From Peronospora farinosa (Eukaryota > Oomycota > Peronosporomycetes > Peronosporales > Peronosporaceae), in the NCBI GenBank assembly GCA_947646735.1, contig CANTFK010000360.1, positions 1 to 62,736 of the forward strand: a stretch of DNA of 62,736 nt, read 5' to 3'. Shown here piece after piece: positions 34,971 to 46,900 of the stretch. Position 1 is the first letter of the stretch, and every line of letters starts with the position of its first letter. Position numbers and translations under genes: made by a program. Below the pieces are notes generated by a model. It had not been told where the DNA came from. It did no database searches and was given only the letters and a program-made list of their open reading frames with translations.

Positions 34971-36566
34971 TTAATCACTCCCATTGTTACGTGTAGTACC
35001 AGAAACCAAAGTATTGCTCGGGGCGCGCTGAAAGAACTGAACAGGTTCGACCTTGTCTTCCGTGTTGCGGTGAACATACATAGCGAGGCAACCCGGATTG
35101 TTTGCACGTCGAGACGGCAGATAACCCACTGTTTTGTTGCGGTCATACATACTTTGCAAGTAAAAGTTAGACGTCGAGGTCACGGGTGTGCGGTCAGGTA
35201 CACCGGTGATAATAAACTGGGCTCGCACGTCATTTTTGTTGCTGAAGGTGAGCTTCTTGGACATCTTTTGCATACGCAGCACCATTCCATCAGTGCGTGC
35301 AAACGACACGCAATCTCCACCGCAAAGCATACCGTCCGTAGTATGCCCAATGATGCGTAGCGTGTCGCTCTCGTCCAAAGCGTCAATCACTTGAACGGCG
35401 TGGCAGCGTACACGACGCGAAAAGGGATTTCTGTGGCCTTTGCTACGCCGCTTGGGATGGCCTTGGACTTGAGTAGTCTGACCGGTTGTTGTTTTGAAGG
35501 CTAGATGCAGTTCCTGTCCGTGATACATGGGCACGGAAAGAACCTCATCGTTGTGCAGGTGGTTACCCAAAGTTGCAATGGTTTCACCTCGGTCTGGCAC
35601 AGTAGCTTTGCGAGGGCGAGTAACTTGACTCATCAAACGTGGAGAGCTAAGTTCACGAACATTGCGTGCCGAGCCGCCCACGCGCCTCAGAACTTTGGTT
35701 GTAAAGTGTGGCTTTGATTGATCCAAGTCCAGAAGCGAGGATTGAAAGTTCGCCGCGGCCTCTTGGCGGGTTTGTCGAATACTATCGATGTCCACGGAAT
35801 GGTTAGTCAAGTCGTCACCGTAGTCATCTGTGGTGGTACTGCTTGCATCGTCGTCCTCAATCTCCCTATCACTTTCACCTTCCTCGTCGCTGTATTCGAG
35901 CACAAGTCGCGACAGATTTCTCTGCTGATACTGGTTGTGCAGCAATATGTCGCGCAGGTACGGTGATAGTTGAGACGTCTCGTGTTCGTTTGGTAGCATA
36001 TCGAGTGTAACTCCTGCCGGAATCGGCGGCGTTCCAGCCATTAGACTCCCAAGTTCTTCAATTGTAGGACGCATGATCTCGTCACTCCCGTTCGTGTCCA
36101 CATCCAGGAACGAATCGGCCAAAGCCATCATTGGCTGCTGAGCCATTACCGACGTTGGGGAATCCATTAACTCTGGAGTCGTGCATGCGCTTGTTGTAGA
36201 GGAGGCCATTGCCTTGTAAGACCCTTCTTCTCCCAACTGATCCGTCCAGCGCATCGTCATGCGCGATAGCGGATTCAGGATATTTGAAAGCCGCGCGGAA
36301 GTAGACAAGGATGCAGTGGTGTGTGCGCGGCGGCGAGACGATACCATAGGTTCGTCTTCGCTCAAGACAGCGATGTCGTCCGTGTCGTCGATGAAGACCT
36401 CGTGCGCATCATAGACAGCGAAGGCGTTCGCTTTTTTGTAGGGCAGTACCGGTCGACGGCGCTGGTACGACCGGATACTTTCATTGCCGGCAGTTTGTCG
36501 TCGTATCAGAGAAGGCGGCATCGCGGTGTTGACCGTCACCTTGCAGTACTTTGGATTCATGTTCAT
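34971..36566 (-). CDS. Conserved-looking protein of unknown function, beta-rich end
   Basis: One exon of 531 residues that I do not recognise. The N-terminal 330 residues are low-complexity with Ser, Asp and Glu runs and basic patches (SYQRRRPVLPYKK). The last 190 residues look folded and beta-rich: MYHGQELHLAF, LRIIGHTTDGMLCGGDCVSF, FIITGVPDRTPV and ending near VQFFQRA. The pattern of short strands recalls a beta-trefoil-like module and is reminiscent of the N-terminal region of the CRAL-TRIO/PH protein in this window, but this is only an impression. Function unknown. Confidence 0.6.
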   Translation of the reverse strand: MNMNPKYCKVTVNTAMPPSLIRRQTAGNESIRSYQRRRPVLPYKKANAFAVYDAHEVFIDDTDDIAVLSEDEPMVSSRRRAHTTASLSTSARLSNILNPLSRMTMRWTDQLGEEGSYKAMASSTTSACTTPELMDSPTSVMAQQPMMALADSFLDVDTNGSDEIMRPTIEELGSLMAGTPPIPAGVTLDMLPNEHETSQLSPYLRDILLHNQYQQRNLSRLVLEYSDEEGESDREIEDDDASSTTTDDYGDDLTNHSVDIDSIRQTRQEAAANFQSSLLDLDQSKPHFTTKVLRRVGGSARNVRELSSPRLMSQVTRPRKATVPDRGETIATLGNHLHNDEVLSVPMYHGQELHLAFKTTTGQTTQVQGHPKRRSKGHRNPFSRRVRCHAVQVIDALDESDTLRIIGHTTDGMLCGGDCVSFARTDGMVLRMQKMSKKLTFSNKNDVRAQFIITGVPDRTPVTSTSNFYLQSMYDRNKTVGYLPSRRANNPGCLAMYVHRNTEDKVEPVQFFQRAPSNTLVSGTTRNNGSD

Positions 36567-37738
36567 GAGAAAGTGGTTTGATGCTGTACAAAGTCTTTAT
36601 CAGCAAGTTGCACCGTAGCAGACCGAGAGAGTCTTGCGTAGCACGCGTCAAGTTGGAATGTAGCTGTGCTCAGGTACACTGAATCATGTGAGGTCTGTAC
36701 TATGACGACAGTCGTCTCGGACCAAGTGGTCGACAAGGTGGTGATAGGCATGTGGCTGGCGTCTGTATTGCAAGCACGGCACTTGACTCAAACTCACTAT
36801 ACATGGCTCAAAGTGGCGTGCGGCGTGATTCGCGTACTCTAATCGGATGGCATCTGTGCGTTCGCTCCTGCTGGCAACACATTTAGCAGCCACCACGATC
36901 AATTGAACGTAAGGGCGATATATCATCTGGTGGACGTAATGATGCTTACCAGCGATCAAAGTCTCCACTTCAACTCGCTGCTAAAAAGCTACTAATGGTG
37001 AACAAGCTGTTGTGGTCCAAGTATAAGCGTAGAATTCTAGGAAGTCTACCGCGATCTCTAATGGTGCTTGCAACAACAATGTGAGGCGCATCTTACTGAC
37101 TGGTAAAGCCCAATGAAAGTCAATAGGTCACCGGTCAACACGTTGGACGCAATATGCACTTTCAGACTCGAAGACTCAAAGACTGTGTAATGCCTTTGAG
37201 AACGCATTGCGATCGTTGATGACCACGTTAAAGTTGCTCTGCCGCGTTGAAACGCGGGATGGGAGCGATCGCGCTTGACTATCGCGACTTTTGTCGGTCA
37301 TCATTTGAAGGAAAAAAACTACACTCGACTGAGTCGACACTGGCATATGGATTCGACAAGGCTGGGACTAGTAGCTGACAGCTAGTTCTTCGTCGTAAGG
37401 CACAAGTTGTCATTGTTTTGATTGCCTGAGAGCTGCCACAACTCTATTCTCCAGGATTTTGTCGTCCCTGTTTGACAATGATGATTGTTCAAGTACGTGA
37501 GATGGTTGTTTCGGAATGTCACCATAGCGGGTCCCACTTTGAGAGGATTCAAATGGCAGTACTGGTACACATGTATGACGCTAAATCGCTTCAAAGTAAA
37601 AGAAACATTACGGAGATTGAGTAACAATACATGCTAAAGAAGACATACATCCGTGAAATAGGCAGGTATGTTGAGCAAGAACGCGAGACAAGACGAGAAG
37701 ACTGCTGCGTGATCACCTAGCAACCAGCCTTATCGTCA
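36567..37738. other. Intergenic, no gene seen
   Basis: 1.2 kb between the unknown gene and the AIFM2-like gene. Only short frames without motifs; no tandem repeat or RNA gene recognised. Confidence 0.6.
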
Positions 37739-38920
37739 TCAGTTCGGGACGGTCGCACCGATACTCGCCCAAATGCGGCCAGCAAAATAGTCCCTTGACT
37801 TCAATAGCCACGTGAACCAGTCACCGACAACGATGCCACCACATACGGGCAATTGTGACACACCTCCGGATGGGCCTAATGGCAAGATTGTCGCGGCAAC
37901 CGCTGGTACCTCGAATGAATTCGTAAATCCTGGTTGTTTCTTGTGAATTACAGCAGCCAACTCATTAGCTAGGAACTTACCCTGTTCTCCAGCAATGAAA
38001 GCCATTTTCGGGGCTGGGTGGTTGCACATATCGCCTAAAGCGAAAACGTGACCATATTTCTCACCTTCCAACTGCAATTGACTGTTCACCTTGACAGCAC
38101 CACGCTCCGTCACTAGAGATGCATCCATCTCCTGCACTAGAGTAGCAACGGGGCTAAACCCACCGCAAAGAAGCTGAATATCCGACTCAATCTCGGTGCC
38201 CTTGTCCGTATGCAATATACATTTGTCAAAACTATTGCCATTCAACCGTTTCGTCAAACGTTCGCCTAAAATCACTTGGACACCAAGTTTTTCAAGCGAC
38301 TCATTCAACTTGACGTAAAACTTGTCACAGAGATTGTTGCCAGAAACGAGTTTCTCGTTTGCATCAACAATTGTTACGAATTTGTTCGGGTACTTGCACT
38401 TGATCTCAGCCGCCACTTCACAGCCCACAGCTCCTCCACCAATAATCACAATTTTTTCTGCTTGTTCAAGATGATGACGAACTTCTTGTAATTTCATTTC
38501 CATAGCGAAACGAGTAGAATGTTGACGATTAGGTTTCATTGGTACTGAATAGACACTTCCCGTTGCTAGGACGAGATAATCAAATGACAGTTTTTCCAAT
38601 ACCCCTTTTTCTTTCTCGTCAGTATCAATCGCTTGATACGACACCTCATTTGAGTCAATTGATATTTTTATTGCTACTCCACGTATGATACGTGCAAAAT
38701 TAACTGCGTCTTTGGGAATGACATTGTCATATGGAATAAACATTTTCTTCGTGTAAGCAGCATCTACAAGAGCTCGAGGAGCACCTACAACATGGTAATA
38801 GTAGGAATTCTTTTCAAGAAGAACAATTTCAGTCTTATCAGATGGTTTAATATTCTTGATAAGTGCCTGTAATGTATTAATTCCAGCTGCACCACCTCCA
38901 ATGATTACAATACGAATCAT
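37739..38920 (-). CDS. AIFM2: AIFM2/FSP1-like FAD-dependent NAD(P)H oxidoreductase
   Basis: One exon of 393 residues. The first Rossmann motif IVIIGGGAAG starts at residue 4 and the second (IVIIGGGAVGCEVAAEI) at about 158; ATGS and the C-terminal FAD motif HVFALGDMCN are in place. The tail LPLGPSGGVSQLP resembles the AIFM2 C-terminus. Human FSP1 reduces coenzyme Q and vitamin K at membranes and protects against ferroptosis; it is anchored by an N-terminal myristoyl group. Here there is no Met-Gly start, so any membrane attachment would differ. Enzymatic residues look intact; the physiological quinone is not known. Confidence 0.82.
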   Translation of the reverse strand: MIRIVIIGGGAAGINTLQALIKNIKPSDKTEIVLLEKNSYYYHVVGAPRALVDAAYTKKMFIPYDNVIPKDAVNFARIIRGVAIKISIDSNEVSYQAIDTDEKEKGVLEKLSFDYLVLATGSVYSVPMKPNRQHSTRFAMEMKLQEVRHHLEQAEKIVIIGGGAVGCEVAAEIKCKYPNKFVTIVDANEKLVSGNNLCDKFYVKLNESLEKLGVQVILGERLTKRLNGNSFDKCILHTDKGTEIESDIQLLCGGFSPVATLVQEMDASLVTERGAVKVNSQLQLEGEKYGHVFALGDMCNHPAPKMAFIAGEQGKFLANELAAVIHKKQPGFTNSFEVPAVAATILPLGPSGGVSQLPVCGGIVVGDWFTWLLKSRDYFAGRIWASIGATVPN

Positions 38921-39378
38921 TTTTATTTATTTAATACTTTTGATGCTTAATGTGATGTACGCTGTTTTGGATTAGACACCGTTTAGCCATTAGAAAGTTC
39001 CTGTCTACCTGATATTATGTGACATACTGTCTTAGCTTATTTTTCCTCTTAGCGGCCAAACTCTTCCTGTGGCAACCAATAGGCTATACGCATAAAGTAA
39101 TACTGCTACAGCTAATACCTTGTCCTTTCCGATAGATTTTACTAAGACATAAGGATATCACTTTAGGTAATTTGTCTATAGAATGATTGCTACTTTTGTA
39201 TTAAAATAGTTTGAAAAATACAAGGAATATCTTAATATACAATAAAAAATTGTCCTAGATTTAGGAAAGCAGTAGGTTTGCTCCAGTTTTTATCTATAAA
39301 AAAGTAACAGACTGCTAAAATAATATTGTTGCAGCAGTCTGACAAACATCCATATTGTTGTTATACATTAAAAACAAT
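38921..39378. other. AT-rich intergenic, no gene seen
   Basis: Upstream flank of the AIFM2-like gene and 3' flank of the Iwr1 gene. Poly-A/T rich with no coding signal. Confidence 0.6.
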
Positions 39379-41056
39379 TCAATCGTCAATCTCGTTTTGC
39401 TCAGTGTAAATCTCGGAATTTTGCCAACGACGTTGCGCTCCAATCTACGAAATCACACAAAACAAACAAATGCTTTGAGTAGATTCGAAACAATATTGTG
39501 CAAAAAAGCAGTAATAAAAATCCCTTGCCATGTACATACCTTATCAAAGTCTTCACTTTCATCCACCGATTCCTCCGATGATTCTTCGTCTGGATAATCA
39601 TTTGCCACATTGTCTTCGTCATTGGAATCCTCGCTCAATCTACACGATGCAATTGACAGGCAAAACAAGTGTCAAGAAAAGTCGACGACCATCGGTGACA
39701 TCTGCTGTCTCCCAGCGCTACATCTTTAGGTCGACCCTATTCACGCCCGAGCACCCTCGTCATGGACGCGTAGCAGTCCCATGAACATATGTACAAGCAA
39801 GCGTACCCGTCAATTTCATCGTTACTATCGATGTCGGATTCCAGCATGTATTCCTCTACCTCATCATTCGGTATGTCTTCCGAGAGCCAACGTTGCACCT
39901 CCGAACTCACACTAACGATCGGCACGCCATTCACGCTAGTTTGTTCAAAGCCATTCTTAGAACTGGTAGTCGTATCATGCCCAGTGTCTTGCCTCTCGCT
40001 CGCAGAGATATCAACACAATAAATGTCGTACACGTAGTCCTTTTCACGTTCTGCCTCTTCACATGCACGTAGCGCTGTCTCGACATGAGAATGCCCTCCA
40101 CGCTTTGCAAACACCACAGCCGTAGCACCTTCCCAATCTTGTTGAAGAACACTTGTAGAACCAGAACGCAAGAGCACTTCAATCACATCACTCCGCCCAT
40201 GCAACGCTGCAGCCATCAGAATTGTCCTTCCATCAGCTGGTCGCTGAAATGTTATCAAGTCGGCACAAAGCTCTGGTCGTTGGGCACGGTACATCTGAAA
40301 AAACGAAGCAAAATCGTTCGAGCGGAATGCGATCCAAATCGACTCATCCAGCATGCGTTCGTGCGGATTCAGCACCCTCGTAGGTTTCAGCCGTGCTCCA
40401 TTTACAGTGACCACCTCAATCTCGTTCTTTTCCAGCTCTGCGTCCGTCTTCTCTTCCAGCGTCTTGTTTGTACCTGTAGTAGTTGATAACTGCAGATCTA
40501 CCAGTCGAATACCATGTATTTCCATCGTTTGCTTCTCTTGAATTTCCATGACTGGCTGCAGGCCTCTAAACTTGAGCACCTCTTCATTCCGTCGAGCTTT
40601 AGATCGACTCTTCTGCTGTTTAACACGTTGCTCCGTCTGTTTTGAAGCCGTCGGGTCCTTTTGGAACACGGGAACGAGATGTTTCTTGGCCAAAATATCG
40701 GCTCGTTCGTCCTTCAGCGATCTCGCTTTGCGCTTGAGTCGATCCGTCCATTTGCCACGTCCTGATACTGTTGACTCTTCCATTGTATCAATATGTTTGA
40801 AGACAAAACGTTTTTCTGTCGTTGAGAGCTTTGTAAATGCCTCCAAAAAGTCCACTTTAGGTCGCTTAGTGATCGGTTCACCCTGTACCACTAAACATTC
40901 CATTGGTGTCTCAGTCCGCTTGCGTTTCAACCGCAAAAACACGACCAAAGGCTTCTCCTTCATGTCTTTATGAGCGTTTGATGATGGTCGTGAAGCTCGA
41001 ATTGCGGTAGTCAATGGCCCCATGGAACGCAAAGACGGCGCTATCTTGTCCACCAT
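39379..41056 (-). CDS. IWR1: Iwr1/SLC7A6OS-type RNA polymerase II import factor with ankyrin repeats
   Basis: Three exons (39807-41056, 39540-39639, 39379-39444) join in frame and give 471 residues. Iwr1 binds assembled RNA polymerase II and takes it into the nucleus. The N-terminal family block is LVVFLRLKRKRTETP, and the C-terminal Iwr1 region starts YVYDIYCVD and ends in the acidic NDYPDEESSEESVDESEDFD, which is split by the first intron. Between them lies a pair of ankyrin-like repeats (DGRTILMAAALHGRSDVIEV, then a degenerate second), not usual for this family. Exon 3 adds only 21 residues. The fusion may reflect an oomycete-specific partner. Confidence 0.82.
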
Positions 41057-41379
41057 TGCACGATTTTAGAAATGTATCTATCTCGATGGTGGTACAGATG
41101 GCTACACTTTATATAGACGAGCAGATAGTGGTCTATCTCTGCGAATTGTTGAATATGTGAAGAACCCCACGAGTATTATCAGTTTTGATGCTAGCAGTGA
41201 CAAATTAGAGACTCAAAAGAGCAATACGAATGGCTGCACATTCTCTTTTGATAGGAAGTTACTGAGTAAATGAGATAAGGAAGCAGGTAGTATTTCATCC
41301 AACCTTATTGACAACAGTAGTTGAGCAGCACCCTCTATCCACTTGCAGTAGTAGCTGAGCACGACAATCATGTCTTATT
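41057..41379. other. Intergenic, no gene seen
   Basis: Short AT-rich gap between the Iwr1 start and the ArgJ stop; nothing recognised. Confidence 0.6.
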
Positions 41380-42996
41380 CTACGATCGATAGTCGGCGTT
41401 GATGGCCACGTACTCGTGAGTAAGGTCGATACCCAGTACTTGAGTTTCCTCGGATCCAACACCCAGATCAATCTCAATCTGACATTGTCACAAACACAAA
41501 GCCGTCGTAAGTTTGTTACCTCACTACCACAATCCATCTAAGAGCTACATACCTCGACAAACTTCCCGTGAGGCGGATAGTTGTGCGAGCTGGCATCAAG
41601 TCCACCCCGCGTGGACTCAATCAGCATCGCGCCACGCATGTGAGCCACAAGTTTGGCTTCAATATCATCATTCAGCACCATCTCGCCATTTTCGAAAATG
41701 ACCACACCACCCATTCGGATCTTCATACGATGCTGAATGCTCACATCCTTGTGATGCAAGCCCATGTACTTGCCCACAGCCATGAGAAGACGGCCCACAT
41801 TCGGATCGTTGCCAGCCACTGCACACTTAAGCAGAGGCGAGTTCACCACGGACTTGCCGACACCTTTTGCCATGTCTTTCGATAACGCGCCACTCACGGT
41901 CACCCGCATGACATGGTGTGCACCCTCACCATTGCGGACAATATCTTCACTCAGTCCGAGGCAGACCTTATGCAGCGCCTTCTTGAATTCGTCCAGCTGC
42001 TTCATGTCAAACGGGATCTGGTCTGACGACACGAGTGTCACCGTATCCGACGTGCTTTGGTCCGTATCGATACTGAGCGAGTTGTACGTGTCTCCAACCA
42101 CCTCCGTCAGCAGTTGACGCAACACATCACGCGGTATCGAAAGATCTGTTCCAGGCATTTCAACATGTCAGTGCCACTACCACCCGCAGCAAAAACTCAT
42201 CAGTACTCACCAGTAAGAATATACGACAGCATCGTAGCCATATCAGGTTCAATCATCCCGGCCCCTTTGGCAATGCCGACAATTCTACCTCCACACACGT
42301 CAATAGAGCGGATCTTTGGGTACAAATCTGTCCACAAAAGTTGCAATCACTCGTCAGTTTAAAACACCCCCAGCAATACCAACGACAAGACCATGTCATC
42401 CACCCACCAGTAGTCATGATCCCTTCAGCAGCAGGTAGTACCGAGTCAGATTGCAAATTTTTGATAAGCTTGGGAAGGTTTTCCACCATCTCGTCCACTG
42501 GGATACGCCAGCCAATGACACCCGTAGAGCAGGGCAGCACTTGGGTCCCTCCGTCCAGTCTCAAGTGCTTGGCTAGATTATCACAGACTTCCTCTGCGTC
42601 TGCAACACCACCGCCACTGGCACAGACGTTCGAAATCTTGTTATTGATCAGAATAGCTCCTAATTTCGGCTCCTGTAGCCGTTTACGACCCACAAGCACG
42701 GGTGCTCCTGGGAACGCATTCTGTGTAAACACCGCAGCAAAAAGGGACGTCGGTTTGACCGGTTTAATGAGCGTCAACGTCATCTGAGACGGCAAATGGG
42801 GCGCTTCTTGTGGGACAAAGTCAAACTTTGTCGTCGCTACAGAAAATCCCCATGGTAGACGACTCTGGTACTTCTGTAGATACTCCATATACTCATGACG
42901 TGACTCAAACTCAAACGAGTGGCCATATGTGGACAGACAACGAGTCTGAAGCTGTGAACGCAAGCGGCCGAGCGAAGACAAGCGCAGGAATGACAT
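41380..42996 (-). CDS. argJ: Arginine biosynthesis protein ArgJ, mitochondrial
   Basis: Four exons (42408-42996, 42211-42327, 41553-42145, 41380-41478), all in phase, give 465 residues. ArgJ moves the acetyl group from N-acetylornithine to glutamate, the cyclic route of arginine synthesis. The precursor self-cleaves before a Thr nucleophile: the site is in [14 protein letters not shown], encoded by exon 2. Other signatures are [39 protein letters not shown] and the final [12 protein letters not shown]. The N-terminus ([20 protein letters not shown]) is a mitochondrial presequence. Length is normal and the protein should be active. Confidence 0.94.
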
Positions 42997-43233
42997 GGCT
43001 ACGGGTGGACGTCAAAAGTGGACGAGTCAACGGGAAAATCGAGCGAATTACCTTGTTTTCCGGATATTATACGCTCAATTATGATTCGACCACATAATGT
43101 ATACTACTTTTGTCGCAGTATACTCTTACGTCCACTAAGTGGACGGTAGTGGACGAGGATGTATCCGGTACTGATTCGAATTCCCAAACATTTGCAATAT
43201 AGTCTGAAATTTCTTTAAAATTGCTCCATTATC

Positions 43234-43860
43234 ATGGCAGACCACAACTGGAACGAATCAGGAGCGGCTTTGGACGCGCCATTGCCTCCACCACCACCGC
43301 CTCCTCCTCCTCCTTCACAAGGTCGTTTAGAAGATGGAATTAAACAGAAGAAACGAATGATACAAAGTCTCAATCCGACGTCAAAAGCCAAGAAACGAAC
43401 AGATTTTCGTGAGATTTTGACACTTTTTCATGACGAGTCGATGGATATCGATCAAATTCAAAAGATATGGAGCTCATTATACCAAACGACGTTAGTGGAG
43501 AGTCAAGAAGACCACAAGAAACATCGACAGCAGGAGCAGCACGGACTTAAGCGGAAGAAAAGCGGGGAAAACGACCATGGTCCCTTGTCCACGAGAGGTC
43601 TTGGTGGGGTCTCTCGTCATGGAAATTTGAGTCAAGATCACTATAAAAGAGCACGACAGGTGTGGCTTGTTGTAGTGATGAACAAATGGGTTGTAATCGT
43701 GTCTTGATGCGGATTTTGGTGTGCTTCTTTGTTGGTACAGAGCTCTACAATCAGTTTGGACTCGTCTGAGTCTGGAAAGACCAGTCGACTCGGGAACCGC
43801 TTTCCCAAGAACATCACGAAAGCATCCAAGCTTTTGCAGAAATTTGGTGGACGGACTTAG
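43234..43860 (+). CDS. Small protein of unknown function with polyproline tract
   Basis: Two exons (43234-43659 and 43741-43860; donor GTGTGG, acceptor GGTACAG) give 181 residues. A run of about ten prolines near residue 17 is followed by a helical basic segment (KKRTDFREILTLFHDESMDI) and a C-terminal helix with LLQKFGGRT. Polyproline and helix suggest an adaptor or cytoskeletal/nuclear linker, but no family is recognised. It is divergent from ArgJ (237 bases between starts) and convergent with the ankyrin-TIR gene (114 bases between stops). Confidence 0.6.
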
Positions 43861-43974
43861 ACCAACTGGAGGTAAAAGGTGGCTGCTAATTGATCGTCGT
43901 CTTTACTTGTGCTCGTGCCGTTTACTGACAAACCAGAAGAGCCGAAAGTTGAATACATTGGCATCAATCAACGG

Positions 43975-46900
43975 CTAACCGACGCTGGAAAGTGGCTGGT
44001 GTGACGGGCTTTCTCCGTTGACAATGGTTACATTCTGTAGTAAACGACGAGCTGCAGCTTGTGTAACTGGACTCGACGACAATGAAACATCAGCACTACT
44101 TGGGCAAGCATCCTCGCTGACACCTGTGCGTAGGTCGTGCAATAATTCACCGAATCCACGACCATAGCTTATGTCGCTGGAAAAGATGTACACGCGGCCC
44201 TGTCGCTCGAGAAGTCTGCCTAAGGTAAAATCCACGCCTTGTGGTCGTTTGGAATGGTAAATGGGCACAATCGTTTTCCCTTTGTCTTCAGCAAACGCGA
44301 GCTGGTCACTTACCAGTTCCGTTTTCACGCTTCGCTCCGATAGCACAACTAAAAATACTGAGCTTTGTAAAATGGCATCCTTTGCTGCTAAAATACGTTC
44401 CTTAGTGCTCGACACGTTCGTCATGGAATCAACAACGAATGGGAATTGGTGACGCCGCAGCTCTGTGCATAGATTCGTCACGAAGTCTCGATGGCAGTCT
44501 CCATGCGAAACAAAGATTGAAAATACCGGCCTTCCTTCAAGCGTATTCCTCCTCCTCCCAGTACCACGAATTATTACAGCGTTTACAACCTCATCCATTC
44601 GTCGGTGCCTCAAAGTTGCAGCCCTGTCCAGAGACTGATGTTTACTAGCTCGCAACTTATCTGCCAGATCGCGATCGCCTCCGAGCCGATGCATTTCCAC
44701 CTCATCACGCAAGCCGTCAATGAGGCTTCTGAGACTGGCCTGAAATTTATCCTCATCAATCTCAAATTCGACGCGATCCATGGTTGACGAGTCTGATACA
44801 GCAGAACCATCTTTGCTAAACTCTGCTGTCTTTGAATAATGCAAAGTAACAGCTGGGCCAAATGGCACGATCTGCCTCGTAAAAACATACACCTGCAGTT
44901 CCTCAGACATTTTGACAGAGTCGCACGAAATCGGCACTACTGGGACCTCATGTTGTTTGGCAGAGGCAAGTTCATCCATGCACAGAATACTCTGTGCATA
45001 CCCGTCGCTGAGCATACAAACAAATGCAGAAGCAGTCTTCATCACGTCCAGCGATGTCTCTGATGCACCACCCCCCTCTCTGCCCACCGCATCTTCCTGC
45101 TCGGTGCGCATGTACACAGTCATGAAATTTTGCTCAATACCGGCTCGCACGTGCTCGGCAAAAGCGCGAAAAACCGGGTCAAAGGAGAGCACAACGTCGA
45201 CACACCCTCCTGCAACTTTTACTGCATATTGTAGCTCAGCTGATGCACAGCACTCAACAGCACGACGTCCCTCTCCATTGACCGCGTACAGATCCGCCTT
45301 TCCATCGACGAGCAAAGCCAACGCGGTATCTTTATATCCCAGACGCAACGCGATGTGAAGAGGAGTCTCCTCTATCTCGTTAAGAATTATTGCGCTTACA
45401 TCCGCCCCAAAACGGACAAACAGTTCCACGCAATCACTTCGCAAAAGGCCGCCATCCACGGCAAACGCTAGTGGTGTCATACCATAATGATCCAACTGCA
45501 AGTAGTCTGCATCTACGGCAAGAAGCTCTTCAACTGCACTAGCATAGTTATGGCGTGCTGCCCAGTGCAGTGGAGTTCGTCCATAGCTGTCCTTAGCATT
45601 GACATCAGCACCGTGTTTCACAAGCTCAGTAATTACACGACGTCTTCCCATCACGGCTGCCCAGTGTAAGGGTGTGCGGCTATTCACACCGCGTTGAAAT
45701 TCGCCCATTGTGTCTGGGCTGATACCCCACGACAGCAAATGCTGCACAGCAGCAATGTTTCCCGCAGCTGAAGCCTCATGTAGAGGAGTAAGCGCCACAT
45801 CAGCACCCCACTCCTCAAGCACTGTCGCAAGTTCACGGCGGCCAGAGAGCTGCGCGCGTTGAAGTACCGTTGTGTTGGCGGCGTTTCCATTTCCCGGAAC
45901 CAGCAGGATATTGGCTCGATGTCGAATGAGGGACTCCACAACGTCGGATGAGTCTGCTAAGAAGATTGGGGTGACACGCATGGAGCGCGAAAAAAAGCTT
46001 GATTGAGCCATGATATCCAAATTAGCTCCAAATTTTACCAGGAGATCAATGACCTGCGTGTGACCGTGTAATGCAGCCACATGCAAGGGTGCTCCCAATA
46101 TATGCGTCACCTTCTTTACTCGCAATTGGCACAACTCGTACAGCAGCTCCAGACTAAAAGTGGCGCCAGAAATTTTATCGAGACAATTTGGATTCAAACC
46201 CGCCTCAAGCAGGATGGAAACGACGCGCACGTCGCCAGCACGACACGCCACATGCAGTGGATTGTGTGTCCGACGTGAGAACATTCGACAAACCAACGGG
46301 GGTGTCGCGTACATTTGATCGAGCAGCACATCCAGCCGCAGTTTGGATCCAAGCATATGTTCTGCACGCTGTAACAGATTCTCCACGGCTGCGCCATTGC
46401 CACTCACTGCAGCGCCATACAATGCAGGTCGCAGCTTTCTCTCCACGGTTTGAGCCGTGTTTTGCGTCGTCGACCATGTATGCAGCTCTTGATTCAGTGT
46501 AAAATACAAGTCGATGCGATTTGATTGCAAAATCGGCGTATGTACACCACTTGGCGCAAGATTCTTATCGTCAGCGATAGTCGTCGTCTCCGTGTCTCCT
46601 CCACCAGCAGTGCTTCCTCCCGCCAATGCTGTCGGCGCCACTGTCATCAACTCATCTTCCTCTAAACCAGCTCCAAGTTGTAGCTGTTGATGAGCCCTTA
46701 GACGGTCAAATTGCTTTGTATGCAGTGCAATGGTAACAATTGCTACAAACGTCACGTATGACGTCGTGTTCGACCACACAGCCCACACTCCTTTTTCCGT
46801 GTCGTCTCCAAAGACCCAATAAACTCCAAGCATCAGCACTACAATCCACGTAAGGGATACAGTCTGTACAACTGCAATAGTCTCAAAAATTGCCAAAGCC

